From Fibrobacter succinogenes (GTDB taxonomy: Bacteria; Fibrobacterota; Fibrobacteria; Fibrobacterales; Fibrobacteraceae): 64,000 bases of DNA. The translations under genes were made by a program, and so were the position numbers. The DNA is taken from NCBI GenBank assembly GCA_902776765.1, contig CACYRP010000031.1, positions 1 to 64,000 of the forward strand, read 5' to 3'. The notes beneath the pieces were generated by a model. It made no database searches. It saw only the letters and a program-made list of their open reading frames with translations, and had not been told where the DNA came from. Below, piece by piece: positions 8,576 through 17,283 of this stretch. Numbering within the stretch: the first letter of the stretch is position 1; each line of letters starts with the position of its first letter.

Positions 8576-9835
8576 TTACAATTCCGTCCAAACACCGTTG
8601 ATGAAGGAGCCGAGTATAGACGACGGAAGTTCCTTGCCCACCAGCGGAGAATTGCAAACGTGACCAGCGAAATCACTTTCGACGACCATGTGCGGTCTAT
8701 CCGGTGCAAGCACAACAACGTTGTTTGCAGCAGGTTCAGAACAGGCCAAACGGGCTGGTGCAGTCGAGAGAAGTTCGATTGCGCGAGCCTCGCCCACCTT
8801 AGCCACAAGTTTATTCCAAATTGCAGGGAGAGCGACTTCCAAGGAAAGCGCTCCTGGCACGGAATCTTCGAAGTTCACGACCGTATCTTGACGGAGCACC
8901 GGCGTGTGGTCCATGCTAATGGCATTGATTGTACCATCAGCAATTCCCTGCCACAAAGCATCGCGGTCAGCTGCCGAGCGAATCGGCGGCAAAATGTGGT
9001 AAGCAGAATCCAGCGTTTCGAGGCAAGAATCGTCCAACAGCAGATGGTAAAGGCCAACGTCGCAGGTAACATCAATACCATTCTTGCGGGCATTGCGAAC
9101 AAGTTCTAGCGTTTCACCGCAAGTCACTTGTTTGAAGTGAACCGGCACCTGCAAGAATCGAGCCGTTTCAAGTACCGTGTATGCCGCAATCGTTTCAGCA
9201 ATACGCGGAATGCCCTTCATGCCGAGCATGTCGGAATAAGCACCTTCGTGAACGCAACCGCTGTGACGGAGCGTCTTGTCCATCGGCTGAAAGAAGAATC
9301 GCTTGCCCGTCATCTTGCCGTATTCCATCGCCAAGCGGAGGAATCTTGAATGCGGAATGACGGCGCTACCGTCGCCAAAACCAGCGACACCAGCTTCGGC
9401 AAGTTCCACCATTTCGGCCAAACTATCTGTACCAAACCCCTTGCTGTAAGCACCAAGGAACTTGATATCAAAAGCATTTTCGCCGTGTTCTTCGGACTTG
9501 AAGCGGTTTACCATGGCGGTAAACTTGTCTGCATCGTCAATCGGATTTGCAGCACTTTCGTAAAGACCACCGTAAAAACCGCCCTTGCGCATAGCATCAA
9601 AGCCATCGACAAACGTATAAACGTCATCGCGAAGCGGTTCCATAAAATCGAGGCCAAGGCCAAAGAGGGCCGGCATTACAAGGGCACCATTACAGTCAAA
9701 TTCAATCGTTTCAGCACCATCGCAAGCGTCCAAGCGAACTTCATTGCGCAGTTCAAAAGACTTGCCGTTCCAGAACTTTGCATTTTTCAGAACAACATTC
9801 GAGAGACGACCTTTACAAGGCTTACGCATTTTCAT
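8576..9835 (-). CDS. Dihydroorotase-like protein lacking metal ligands (pseudo-DHOase, PyrC'/PyrX type)
   Basis: The 419-residue amidohydrolase-fold protein is encoded directly downstream of pyrB and overlaps it by 14 bp. It aligns with type I dihydroorotase, but the metal-binding residues are replaced. The D-x-H-x-H element after strand 1 is GLGLDFMEPLRDD, with no histidines; the position giving the HAED-type histidine reads FFFQPMDK; and the HxS histidine region reads VHFKQVTC. The late DH(T/A)P motif (SMDHTPVLRQD) remains. Such inactive DHOases act as structural partners of aspartate carbamoyltransferase in some bacteria, and the same is inferred here. The start ATG at 9835 has GGAGG 8 nt upstream; a second ATG is at 9829. 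Confidence 0.8.
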   Translation of the reverse strand: MKMRKPCKGRLSNVVLKNAKFWNGKSFELRNEVRLDACDGAETIEFDCNGALVMPALFGLGLDFMEPLRDDVYTFVDGFDAMRKGGFYGGLYESAANPIDDADKFTAMVNRFKSEEHGENAFDIKFLGAYSKGFGTDSLAEMVELAEAGVAGFGDGSAVIPHSRFLRLAMEYGKMTGKRFFFQPMDKTLRHSGCVHEGAYSDMLGMKGIPRIAETIAAYTVLETARFLQVPVHFKQVTCGETLELVRNARKNGIDVTCDVGLYHLLLDDSCLETLDSAYHILPPIRSAADRDALWQGIADGTINAISMDHTPVLRQDTVVNFEDSVPGALSLEVALPAIWNKLVAKVGEARAIELLSTAPARLACSEPAANNVVVLAPDRPHMVVESDFAGHVCNSPLVGKELPSSILGSFINGVWTEL

Positions 9836-10763
9836 TGTTGCGACCTCCAGCCAAAAGGAAGAGAACGGCCATACGGACAGCAACGCCGTTGGTCACCTGA
9901 TCAAGAATTACAGAATGTTCGCCGTCGGCAATGTCGGAATCGAGTTCCACGCCGCGGTTGATTGGCCCCGGGTGCATGATGATGACCTTGTCCTTAGCGC
10001 ATTCCAGAAGTTCGTCCGTAATGCCGAACGTGTTGCGGTATTCGCGCATGCTCGGGAGGAGCGCATCGTCCATGCGTTCTTTCTGCAAGCGGAGCGCAAT
10101 GATGGCATCGGCATTAGCGACAGCCTTCTTCACATCCGGTTCCCATGTCACATGATTCATGAGGTCCGTGTTACGCGGCACCAATGTGGAAGGACCGCAG
10201 AGCGTCACATGGGCTCCCATGGTGGACATGCCCCAGAGGTTACTGCGGGCCACGCGGCTGTGGCGGATGTCACCGATAATCGTTACGTTCTTGCCTTCGA
10301 GCGTTCCAAGCTTTTCTTCGATTGTCAGCATGTCGAGGAGAGCCTGCGTCGGGTGTTCGTGGGCACCGTCGCCAGCATTCACGATAATCGCGTTGCTGTT
10401 GTCGGCAAGGAACTTCGGCACGCCCGTTCCCTTGTGGCGCACAACGACAATGTCGATCTTCATGGCTTCGATGTTCCTAAGCGTATCCACAAGCGTTTCG
10501 CCCTTCTTGACGCTGGAGTTGGAACTTGCGAAGTTCACCGTATCGGCAGAAAGGCGCTTTTCGGCAAGTTCAAAGCTAGTACGCGTGCGGGTACTGTTCT
10601 CGAAGAACAAGTTCACGACCGTCATGCCCCGGAGGCTCGGAACTTTCTTGACCGGGCGTTCGAGAATTTCGCGGAACTGTTTCGCATGGTCCAGAATCAA
10701 TCGGATATCATGCTTGGACACTCCACGGAGTCCAAACAGGTGTTTAATTTCCAAAGCGCTCAC
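9822..10763 (-). CDS. pyrB: Aspartate carbamoyltransferase catalytic subunit
   Basis: Catalyses carbamoyl phosphate + aspartate to carbamoyl aspartate, the committed pyrimidine step. The 313-residue protein has the carbamoyl-phosphate motif FENSTRTRTSFE (about 54-65), HEHPTQALLD (about 136-145), the aspartate-side segment ALRLQKER and the C-terminal MHPGPINRG. The start is a GTG at 10763 with GGAGG just upstream, inside the end of pyrR. No pyrI regulatory subunit is adjacent; the next gene is the pseudo-dihydroorotase. Confidence 0.95.
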   Translation of the reverse strand: MSALEIKHLFGLRGVSKHDIRLILDHAKQFREILERPVKKVPSLRGMTVVNLFFENSTRTRTSFELAEKRLSADTVNFASSNSSVKKGETLVDTLRNIEAMKIDIVVVRHKGTGVPKFLADNSNAIIVNAGDGAHEHPTQALLDMLTIEEKLGTLEGKNVTIIGDIRHSRVARSNLWGMSTMGAHVTLCGPSTLVPRNTDLMNHVTWEPDVKKAVANADAIIALRLQKERMDDALLPSMREYRNTFGITDELLECAKDKVIIMHPGPINRGVELDSDIADGEHSVILDQVTNGVAVRMAVLFLLAGGRNNENA

Positions 10764-10764
10764 G

Positions 10765-11322
10765 CTATGCCTCCACTTCTACGAGATAAACGGAATTTTC
10801 TTTGTCAATCGGGTCGATTGCCACGCGGACTTCCTGATTCTTTGCGGTTTCAACCGTAAGGCCTACGCAATCAGGCGCAATCGGGAGTTCGCGATGTCCA
10901 CGGTCCACCAGCACGCAAAGGCGAATGGCAGCCGGACGGCCAAGGTCCAAAATCGAACGCATGGCGGCAAGAGCCGAGCGGCCCGTGTAAAGCACGTCAT
11001 CCACAAGAATGACCGTCTTGTTTTCGACCGAGGCGGGCATTTCGGTAAAGCGCATTTCGGTCGCCACTTTTTGGCGGTAGTGGAAGTCGTCACGGTAATA
11101 CGTGGCATCGAGGCTGCCCATTTCGATGGGCTTTCCAAACTTTTGGGAGAGGCGTTCCGTTAGCTTTTTTGCCAGCGGAATACCGCGACTAGCCATGCCG
11201 AGGACAATCATGTTATCGGCAGACGGATGCATTTTCGCTATTTTTGCAGCCATTTCGTCGAGCGCAAATTCCATCGTCTGCGCCGAAAGAAGCTCGCTTA
11301 CTTTTTTGCAATTATCATTCAT
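10765..11322 (-). CDS. pyrR: PyrR: pyrimidine operon regulator / uracil phosphoribosyltransferase
   Basis: The 185-residue phosphoribosyltransferase has the PRPP loop VILVDDVLYTGRSALAA (about 109-125), the SLDATYYRDD segment and the C-terminal VDRGHRELPI element, all typical of PyrR. In other bacteria PyrR binds pyr leader RNA in response to UMP. I do not see a clear PyrR-binding loop in the leader, which is instead filled by dispersed repeats. It is the first gene of pyrR-pyrB-pseudoDHOase-PilZ; pyrB begins 1 bp after its stop. Confidence 0.9.
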   Translation of the reverse strand: MNDNCKKVSELLSAQTMEFALDEMAAKIAKMHPSADNMIVLGMASRGIPLAKKLTERLSQKFGKPIEMGSLDATYYRDDFHYRQKVATEMRFTEMPASVENKTVILVDDVLYTGRSALAAMRSILDLGRPAAIRLCVLVDRGHRELPIAPDCVGLTVETAKNQEVRVAIDPIDKENSVYLVEVEA

Positions 11323-11622
11323 ATAGGTAGTAGGGGTTAAGGGTTAGGGATTAGGGATTAGGCGATAAAATCGCTGTTTAATTCGACCCTTCGGCACGCT
11401 CAGGGACCTTAACAAGGTTGGTGAGCTTGTCGAACCACCTAAAACATAATACCTGTAACCTGTATTACTTTTCATGGACAATCTAGCTTTTTTGGAGAAA
11501 AACCGACAAACCGCATTCAAATCACCTCACGATATTTGTATATATGTATGCAAAAACGCGACGCCTTACGCCGTGCTTTAATAGTTATTTTCATATAGAA
11601 CCCATTAACCCATGGAGCAAAA
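11323..11622. repeat. Intergenic repeat cluster between pyrR and the cyclophilin gene
   Basis: No gene is seen. From about 11330 to 11460 it holds a TTAGGG-like degenerate array (11335-11362), a short hairpin (GCGATAAAATCGC), and a GGTTCGACAAGCTCACC-family element at 11385-11437. About 90 bp (11350-11440) is nearly identical, in inverted orientation, to 50615-50705. The remainder up to 11622 is A+T-rich and presumably carries the promoter of the cyclophilin gene. Confidence 0.7.
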
Positions 11623-12171
11623 ATGTCCTTTAATCAGTTAGACAAACCGCAGGCAGGCGAAACCATCGCCATCATGAAGACCAATCTCGGCACGATGAAG
11701 CTTCGCCTTTTCGAAGAAATCGTCGGCGAATGCGCCACGAACTTCATTGAACTTGCCAAGCAGGGCAAGTACGACGGCGCTCCGTTCCACCGCATTATCA
11801 AGGACTTCATGATCCAAGGTGGCGACTTCACTCGCAAAAATGGCACTGGCGGTCACGCAGCACAGGGCCCGGGTTCCACCATCGGCGACAAGTACGACAG
11901 CCGCCTCACCCACGTCCGCGGAGCTCTTAGCTGGGCAAAAACAGCCATGCCGCACTCCATCGGCAGCCAGTTCTTTATCGTTCACGGCAACAACGTCCAC
12001 TTCCTCGACCACGACCAGTGCGGTCCGGGCCCAGCTGACGGTTACTCCGTGTTCGGCCAGCTCTATGAAGGCTTCGAAGTTCTCGACGAAATCGCCGGCG
12101 TGCAGACCGACCGCATGGACCGCCCCTACGACGACGTGATTATCGAATCCGTCACGATCGAGAAGGCTTAA
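11623..12171 (+). CDS. Peptidyl-prolyl cis-trans isomerase, cyclophilin type
   Basis: The 182-residue protein is a single cyclophilin domain. It has the catalytic stretch FHRIIKDFMIQGGDF (about 51-65), GSQFFIVHG with the conserved Gln-Phe-Phe, and a late VFGQLYEG. No signal peptide is visible, so it is probably cytoplasmic. Length is typical of single-domain bacterial cyclophilins (PpiB-like). GGAG lies 6 nt upstream of the ATG. It stands alone between two repeat-rich spacers. Confidence 0.9.
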   Translation: MSFNQLDKPQAGETIAIMKTNLGTMKLRLFEEIVGECATNFIELAKQGKYDGAPFHRIIKDFMIQGGDFTRKNGTGGHAAQGPGSTIGDKYDSRLTHVRGALSWAKTAMPHSIGSQFFIVHGNNVHFLDHDQCGPGPADGYSVFGQLYEGFEVLDEIAGVQTDRMDRPYDDVIIESVTIEKA

Positions 12172-12300
12172 TTAGGCAATAGGTATTAGGTGTTAGGTTA
12201 TAGGATAATAATCGCGGCATAGCCGCACATTATAGACGCGCGAAGCGCGTGATACTTTTCCTAACCCCTAACTCCTATAACCTGATACCTAGAAAAAAAT
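12172..12300. repeat. TTAGGT/ACCTAA-bracketed hairpin island
   Basis: A degenerate AGGTATTAGGTGTTAGG-type array (about 12177-12205) is answered by an inverted CCTAACCCCTAACTCC-type array (about 12260-12293). Between them are two perfect mini-hairpins, GCGGCATAGCCGC and ACGCGCGAAGCGCGT. The same architecture recurs at 11330, 34016, 50590 and 58604. Confidence 0.7.
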
Positions 12301-12322
12301 TCATTTTTTTCGACATTCACCC

Positions 12323-12351
12323 TTGACACGTGCATCTACTCATTCTATATT
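12323..12351 (+). promoter_or_regulatory. tRNA-Ala promoter
   Basis: Consensus TTGACA (12323-12328), a 17-bp spacer and TATATT (12346-12351), continuing as TATATTTG, which also fits the TAnnTTTG element of Bacteroidota. The predicted start is about 7 nt before the tRNA, after a G+C-rich discriminator (GCGCG), as is common for growth-rate-controlled stable RNA genes. Confidence 0.8.
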
Positions 12352-12364
12352 TGTGCGCGTCCTC

Positions 12365-12437
12365 GGGGTTATAGCTCAGTTGGTAGAGCGCCTGCATGGC
12401 ATGCAGGAGGTCAGGAGTTCGACTCTCCTTAGCTCCA
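12365..12437 (+). tRNA. tRNA-Ala (anticodon GGC)
   Basis: A 73-nt cloverleaf. The acceptor stem GGGGTTA pairs with TAGCTCC and includes the G3-U70 wobble that defines alanine identity. The D-arm has TAGCTCAGTTGGTAGAGC, the anticodon stem-loop CCTGCATGGCATGCAGG exposes GGC, and the T-arm contains GTTCGACTC. The discriminator is A. The 3' CCA is not encoded (CTA follows), so it must be added by a nucleotidyltransferase. It reads the codons GCC and GCU. Confidence 0.96.
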
Positions 12438-12540
12438 CTACCATAGCAAAAGCATTGCACTCCATTTGGATAAAAAATCCACCCCATAAAAAGTTTCCAC
12501 CGTTACTACAAAATAATATTTTTGTATTTTATTTAACATT

Positions 12541-14553
12541 ATGGCCAGGCTCACAAAAATCACATCCGTTTTGCTTTCCACCGCAAGCGTTCTATGCTTT
12601 GCCGGTACAAATTCAAACATCGTCTGCGATGCAAAAAGAATGGACGCATTCGCTTACGAAGACTGCATCGCCGAACAAAGAGGCGCCAAGCTCGATAAGA
12701 CGGACTTTTCCGAAAGGACAGCTCCTCCAGCCGAACTCATTTCAGAAAATTACGTTGAGCCACTCTCGTACGACCCGTTCCAGCGAGACGCCTATTTAAC
12801 ATCTTCATTCGGTGAAAACCGCGGCACGCGCTACCACGCCGGCATCGACTATTCCACACAAATGGAAGAAGGCTGGCCTATCTACGCACCCGAAAACGGA
12901 TTCATCAAAGAAATCAAGGTATCGCCGTTCGGTTACGGGAAAGTAATGTTCTACGAAGGCCAAAGCGGAAAGACCTGGGTATTCGCTCACCAAAGTAGCT
13001 TTACCCCGGATGTCGAAAACCTCGTGCGCCAAAAACAATACGCCACCCAAAGCAACGATGTTTCTATCAAGCCTAACACCAGATTCCGCAAAGGCGACAC
13101 GCTTACATTTTCAGGAAGCACAGGCATCGGCAATCCGCACCTACACCTCGAAGTGCGTTTGAACAAAGACGAAATCACATCGCCTTGTCAACTGGGAGTC
13201 AAGTGCCTCGATACGATTGCACCGCAAATTTTTGGAGTTGCCGTATGGCAAGGCAATGAACTCGCCCTCACGACTGACGAAGCCCTCCGCAGCGGCTGCG
13301 TCGAAACGCCTGTCAAGAACGAATTCAACTTGTCCATGGCTATCAAAATTGCAGACTACAGCCGCGAGCCCAAAGAAAATCCGATGGCTATCCGCAGACT
13401 TGAATTGTGGCGCTACGACGATAAGATTTATAGCAAAGTCATGGACACCCTCAGCTACAAAAAAATGCTCGACATCCGCAACGAACTCCTTTGGGCAGAA
13501 GAGGCGGACACAGCAGGTGACTGGCATTACATTAACGCGAAACTCGGCCCCATATCCACCTACAGACTCGAAGTCGAAGACTTTAGCGGGCACGTAATCA
13601 GGCGCGAATTCAACTTCCATAAATCCTGCAAAGATAACGGCAAGTTTGTATTAACCAAAAATCAAAATACTCCGCTTTACACGTTCTTGAGCAAGAGCAT
13701 GCTTGACATTTTCCGTTGTGAATCCGGGTATCAATTCGCCGCATTGAATAAAAACGAACAAATTATCAATAAAGATCTTTGCAAAATTTTTGACCACAGC
13801 AAACCCCTCCCTATCGGAAAAATCGTCGAGAGATTCCCCGAAACAAGATACATCCGATACACCGCAGATGCTTCATCAACCGGCACGGGTCACGGAGCAA
13901 ACGAGCTTATCGCCGTTTATCCTTACGGGAAATACAAGACCAGCATCAACTGGTACACACAAGTTGGCAATGCAAAAATTTCACAAAAAATTTCGGGCAT
14001 TCCAGTCGTAGGCGACACATCGCAACGAGTGCTCGCCGTGACACGCAACCAAACCGACAGCCTTGACTTTTTCGAATTCCACCCGAAAGGATTGCAATTC
14101 TATGGCAAGTGGAACGTCTGCATCGAAAACGAAAACAACCAGGCTCCGCTCTACTGGCTCGGAGAAACAACCCGCAGATGGTTCTACTTCGAGAAGCAAA
14201 GCGGTTCCAAGAATCGTTGCGTCACGATAAACGAACTTAGAGACATCGCCAACATTACCGACGAAGACGGCATTTCGCTCGGATTCCCCTATTGGGCCGA
14301 AACGCTCGTCGGTGGCACGTACCAGGCAGCGCTCAAGATTCCTCTTTATTCCAGATACGCAGGCATCCCGGACGGAAACGCAATAACCGTCAAGGCAGGC
14401 AACAAGTGGATTCCTGCAGAATACGATTCCGAACCACGAGAAATCATCATTCTCGGTGACGATTTACCCGAAGCGGGAGCTGCAGTTACAATTCAGGTCA
14501 CAGACGAACTAAAACGTAAAACGACAAAAGAATTTGACATCCCTGGAATTTAA
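12541..14553 (+). CDS. Exported M23-family (LytM-like) peptidase with large C-terminal region
   Basis: The 670-residue protein has a signal peptide (about 1-21, SVLLSTASVLCFAG). Its M23 zinc-peptidase domain spans about residues 85-210 with H99-x3-D103 (RYHAGIDY), H150 and H200-x-H202 (NPHLHLEVR), so the full HxxxD...HxH metal set is intact. Such enzymes cut peptidoglycan cross-links. The remaining 450 residues have no domain I recognise; they are rich in Tyr/Trp and may be beta-sandwich modules positioning the peptidase. No clear ribosome-binding site precedes the ATG. Confidence 0.8.
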   Translation: MARLTKITSVLLSTASVLCFAGTNSNIVCDAKRMDAFAYEDCIAEQRGAKLDKTDFSERTAPPAELISENYVEPLSYDPFQRDAYLTSSFGENRGTRYHAGIDYSTQMEEGWPIYAPENGFIKEIKVSPFGYGKVMFYEGQSGKTWVFAHQSSFTPDVENLVRQKQYATQSNDVSIKPNTRFRKGDTLTFSGSTGIGNPHLHLEVRLNKDEITSPCQLGVKCLDTIAPQIFGVAVWQGNELALTTDEALRSGCVETPVKNEFNLSMAIKIADYSREPKENPMAIRRLELWRYDDKIYSKVMDTLSYKKMLDIRNELLWAEEADTAGDWHYINAKLGPISTYRLEVEDFSGHVIRREFNFHKSCKDNGKFVLTKNQNTPLYTFLSKSMLDIFRCESGYQFAALNKNEQIINKDLCKIFDHSKPLPIGKIVERFPETRYIRYTADASSTGTGHGANELIAVYPYGKYKTSINWYTQVGNAKISQKISGIPVVGDTSQRVLAVTRNQTDSLDFFEFHPKGLQFYGKWNVCIENENNQAPLYWLGETTRRWFYFEKQSGSKNRCVTINELRDIANITDEDGISLGFPYWAETLVGGTYQAALKIPLYSRYAGIPDGNAITVKAGNKWIPAEYDSEPREIIILGDDLPEAGAAVTIQVTDELKRKTTKEFDIPGI

Positions 14554-14611
14554 TGGTTTTACTGAACGCAATTTTGTACATTCAAAACAAACTTATTTCC
14601 AAGGAGACTTC

Positions 14612-14989
14612 ATGCATTTTGTAAAGTTAATTCCGATTACGGCAATCACCGCAGCAATGGGACTCGTAGCCTGTGGCGACAGCAGTTCTAACGCAGGAAT
14701 CGAGAGTTGCAAAGTAATATCTGAAAATCCGCTCACACTCGAAACAGTCCAGCAGGGAGTTTCGGTTAAAATCACAATCGATTTAATTAAAGACAAAGTT
14801 AACCAAACGATAATCGCTGATCAAGACATTTCAGAACAAAGCTGCAGAGAGTACAGCAAAGACAGCGATTACGAAGACGTTTACTGCATGGGCAACAAGC
14901 TCATCACCATCAGCAAAAAATCCTATACTCAAACTGATTTTAACAAAATTGAGCAACAGTACATCAACGAGTGCAACGACGCAAATTAG
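14612..14989 (+). CDS. Small lipoprotein of unknown function
   Basis: The 125-residue protein has a lipoprotein signal (lipobox GLVAC, Cys at about residue 21, then GDSSSN). Asp at +3 and the Ser-rich start are typical of Fibrobacter surface lipoproteins. The mature part contains four further Cys residues that could form disulfides. The start at 14612 is supported by AAGGAG 6 nt upstream; the reading from 14534 would overlap the previous gene and hide the signal peptide. Confidence 0.75.
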   Translation: MHFVKLIPITAITAAMGLVACGDSSSNAGIESCKVISENPLTLETVQQGVSVKITIDLIKDKVNQTIIADQDISEQSCREYSKDSDYEDVYCMGNKLITISKKSYTQTDFNKIEQQYINECNDAN

Positions 14990-15004
14990 CGAACACTTTA
15001 TAAT

Positions 15005-15730
15005 TTATAATTCGCTATAGTGGACTAGCTTTCGCCTGTTGTTCAGCGCCACGCGTATCGTATCGCGAACAACATCTCGCAGTCGAGGAAAGTCCACAGG
15101 ATGGACCGCAAGACGAGGCAAACCCACTGGTAGTTTCATGATAAAGGCAGCATAAGCAATGGCTGCCTTTTCTGTTGCCTTCGGAATGCCTGCAAAACTC
15201 GCCACCGGCGATGCATAGCGGATACCTTCGGCAGTCGTAAGCGAAAAGCGGTCTTCGTACAACATTTTTTCTGCACGAACTTGCCCTGACAAGAACTTGT
15301 TGCTAAACCAAGTTGGCGGAACAAACGCCACTGGCGCTTCAGCATTCCCATTTTCATCAGCAAACAGCTTTTTCCAGGATTCAAGGGCCGCCTGCAAAAG
15401 ACGACTCGACTCATATTCGCAAAGCCCCGCAAATTCGGACTCGCCGCCCGTGAGGTTCATGCCCACAAGTCCAGCGTAGCTGCGGCCCTGGCTAAATTCC
15501 GCTTTGTGTTTGAAGCCATGCAAAGCGAACTCAAAGCCCTCGGACTTTAACTTTCGGAGAACGCCGCGAAATCCCTCAATTGCTTCCGGCGTAGCATTCT
15601 CGGTATCGGGAATCACAAGCACACTAAAAGGCGCCCCCGCCAAATCCTTGAGATCTTCAAGAATCGGAGTTACATTCTGATAATTCCAGACGCTAAAATC
15701 ATGAAAACAAAGGAGAAAACGCTTGCACAT
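15005..15730 (-). CDS. Polysaccharide-deacetylase-like protein (DUF2334 type)
   Basis: The 241-residue protein shows an N-terminal FHDFS motif in place of the TFDD of NodB-type deacetylases, then VLVIPD and ALHGFKHKAEF, which is the H-G-x-x-H element of DUF2334 proteins. A later FVPPTWF resembles the FxPPxW signature of the family. It probably acts on a cell-envelope polysaccharide, but the substrate cannot be told. No signal peptide is seen. It is convergent with the upstream lipoprotein gene (15 bp apart). Confidence 0.7.
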   Translation of the reverse strand: MCKRFLLCFHDFSVWNYQNVTPILEDLKDLAGAPFSVLVIPDTENATPEAIEGFRGVLRKLKSEGFEFALHGFKHKAEFSQGRSYAGLVGMNLTGGESEFAGLCEYESSRLLQAALESWKKLFADENGNAEAPVAFVPPTWFSNKFLSGQVRAEKMLYEDRFSLTTAEGIRYASPVASFAGIPKATEKAAIAYAAFIMKLPVGLPRLAVHPVDFPRLRDVVRDTIRVALNNRRKLVHYSEL

Positions 15731-15744
15731 GAAAAAAATTATAG

Positions 15745-15860
15745 AAAAAAGAAGTAGACAGTAGGCGGTAGACAGTAGGCAGTAAATAGCGAAAAAAGAG
15801 CCTCAAAATTGCAAAAACACTTCCTACTTCCTACTTCCTACTTCCTACTAAAAGCTACAT
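15745..15860. repeat. Degenerate GTAGGC / CTTCCTA arrays
   Basis: On the left is a GTAGACAGTAGGCGGTAG-type array (15751-15785). On the right is a tandem CTTCCTA array (about 15822-15850, four to five 7-bp units). The two are roughly complementary and could fold. There are no spacers, so it is not a CRISPR. Similar CTTCCTACT arrays recur at about 48770 and 50745. Confidence 0.65.
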
Positions 15861-15870
15861 TTACTTTACT

Positions 15871-16726
15871 ATGTTCGAATCTATCATTCTCGGCCTTTTG
15901 CAGGGCCTCGCCGAATTCCTCCCCATCTCCAGCTCCGGCCATTTAGTGCTCGGGCACGAACTTTTAGGCATGAACGAAGCAGGCATGTTCTTCGACATCA
16001 TGCTCCACGCAGGCACACGCAGGCACATTGCTTTCGATTTTCGTGGTGTTCCACAAGAAGATTACAGACATCATCGTCGGATGCCTCCGTCGCGACCGCG
16101 AACAACTCCGCGAAGCGGGCTTTATCATCCTCGCCAGCATCCCGACAGCGCTCATCGGCCTCGGCTTCAAGGACGCACTCGAAAGCTTGTTCGAAAATCC
16201 GCGCGCCGTCTGCGTTGCAGAACTTTTCACCGGCCTTTTGCTTTTCACATCGCAGTGGGGCCCGACCGGCGCCAAGCACCCGGATAACGAAGGCGTCAAG
16301 ATGAACTGGTGGCGCGCCCTCGTGACCGGTACCGTGCAAGGCATCGCTTGCATCCCGGGCATCAGCCGTAGCGGTTCCACCATCAGCGCCATGATGTTCA
16401 TGGGCGTGAACCGCAAGTACGCCGGCGAATTCAGCTTCCTCATGAGTATCCCCGCCGTCGGCGGTGCAGCACTCCTCGATTGCATCAAGTGGATCAAATG
16501 CCAGAGCATGACTCCGGAAAAAGCGATCCTCGATCCGGAAAAAGCTTTGAAGTGCGTCGATGCAGGCGGATTCACGCCGGAACTTTTGGTCGGCATGATC
16601 GTTGCATTTATCTTCGGCATTATCGCCCTCAAGTGGCTCATGAACTTTGTACAAAAGGGCAAGTTCCAGCACTTCGCCTGGTACGTCTGGGCCGTGGGTA
16701 TTTTGGGATTAATTTTCCTGAAATAG
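15871..16726 (+). pseudogene. uppP: Undecaprenyl-diphosphatase UppP, frameshifted by a 10-bp tandem duplication
   Basis: UppP (BacA) recycles the lipid carrier for peptidoglycan and glycans. The N-terminal part (15871-16016) reads MFESIILGLLQGLAEFL followed by the PISSSGHL motif. The rest (from 16028) contains GTVQGIACIPGISRSGSTI and the family's membrane helices. The frame is broken because ACGCAGGCAC occurs twice in a row (16007-16016 and 16017-16026). Removing one copy restores MLHAGTLLSIFVVFHKK and one full-length protein of about 281 residues. As written, the first frame ends at 16287 after 138 residues. It could be a phase-variable, recent or assembly-borne defect. Confidence 0.85.
16007..16026 (+). 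repeat. 10-bp exact tandem duplication in uppP
   Basis: Two adjacent copies of ACGCAGGCAC. Ten is not a multiple of three, so gain or loss of one copy toggles the uppP reading frame. Confidence 0.95.
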
Positions 16727-16742
16727 ACTTTATATGCAAAGC

Positions 16743-16775
16743 GCCCGTTCACAGAATCGTGAACGGGCTTTTTTT
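16743..16775 (+). terminator. Rho-independent terminator after uppP
   Basis: GCCCGTTCAC (16743-16752) pairs perfectly with GTGAACGGGC (16759-16768) around a 6-nt loop, followed by seven T. It begins about 16 bp after the uppP stop. Confidence 0.9.
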
Positions 16776-17254
16776 ATAGCTCCAGCCATCTCAGCGTCGG
16801 CGGAAAGTTGCTGCATAGCAGTTCGTTTTTTCACAAGTTCCTTAGCCTCATTGATTTCACCAACCAGCTGCTCAGTAGTGGGCAGATACAAGTTATATTC
16901 AGTAGCAAGGATAGTCTTGTTGCCTTCGGGCAAAGTCATTAATTCAGTAATATGCGAAATAATCGCGCCTTCCAAATCGGTTTCATAAAAGGCCGGTTTC
17001 TTTTCAAGCCCAAGAAACTCTAGAACCATCGGATCCTTGATGACCTCTTGCGGAGTTTCAGGAATGCGTTCCTTGCGAGCGACTGCCAGCACAGATTCCT
17101 TGTCATTACAGAGCAAAAGACGTTCGTATAACTGACTGTTGATTTGACGTTCGAGTTCGCGACCGTTCCAGGAATTGTTCACGGCTTCAAGCTCGTAATA
17201 TTCGCGCTTGTCGGGGTCGGAAATTGCAATAAGCATCTTATATTGAGACCAGTT

Positions 17255-17283
17255 CAATTGCGTCCGCACTGCGGACGCAATTG
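17255..17283. repeat. Perfect 14-bp-arm palindrome at the break in the DUF1016 relic
   Basis: CAATTGCGTCCGCA and its exact reverse complement are separated by one base. It supplies the premature stop codon of the N-terminal piece. Confidence 0.9.

Noticed and set aside
11335..11362. TTAGGG-like repeats as telomere or replication-end sequence
   Set aside because: Short, degenerate, internal, and found repeatedly at gene ends; no sign of a linear replicon.
12365..12437. tRNA-Ala as an integration site
   Set aside because: No duplicated 3' tRNA end or integrase gene occurs in the window.
15822..15850. CTTCCTA tandem array as a CRISPR
   Set aside because: Units are contiguous 7-mers without spacers, and there are no cas genes in the window.
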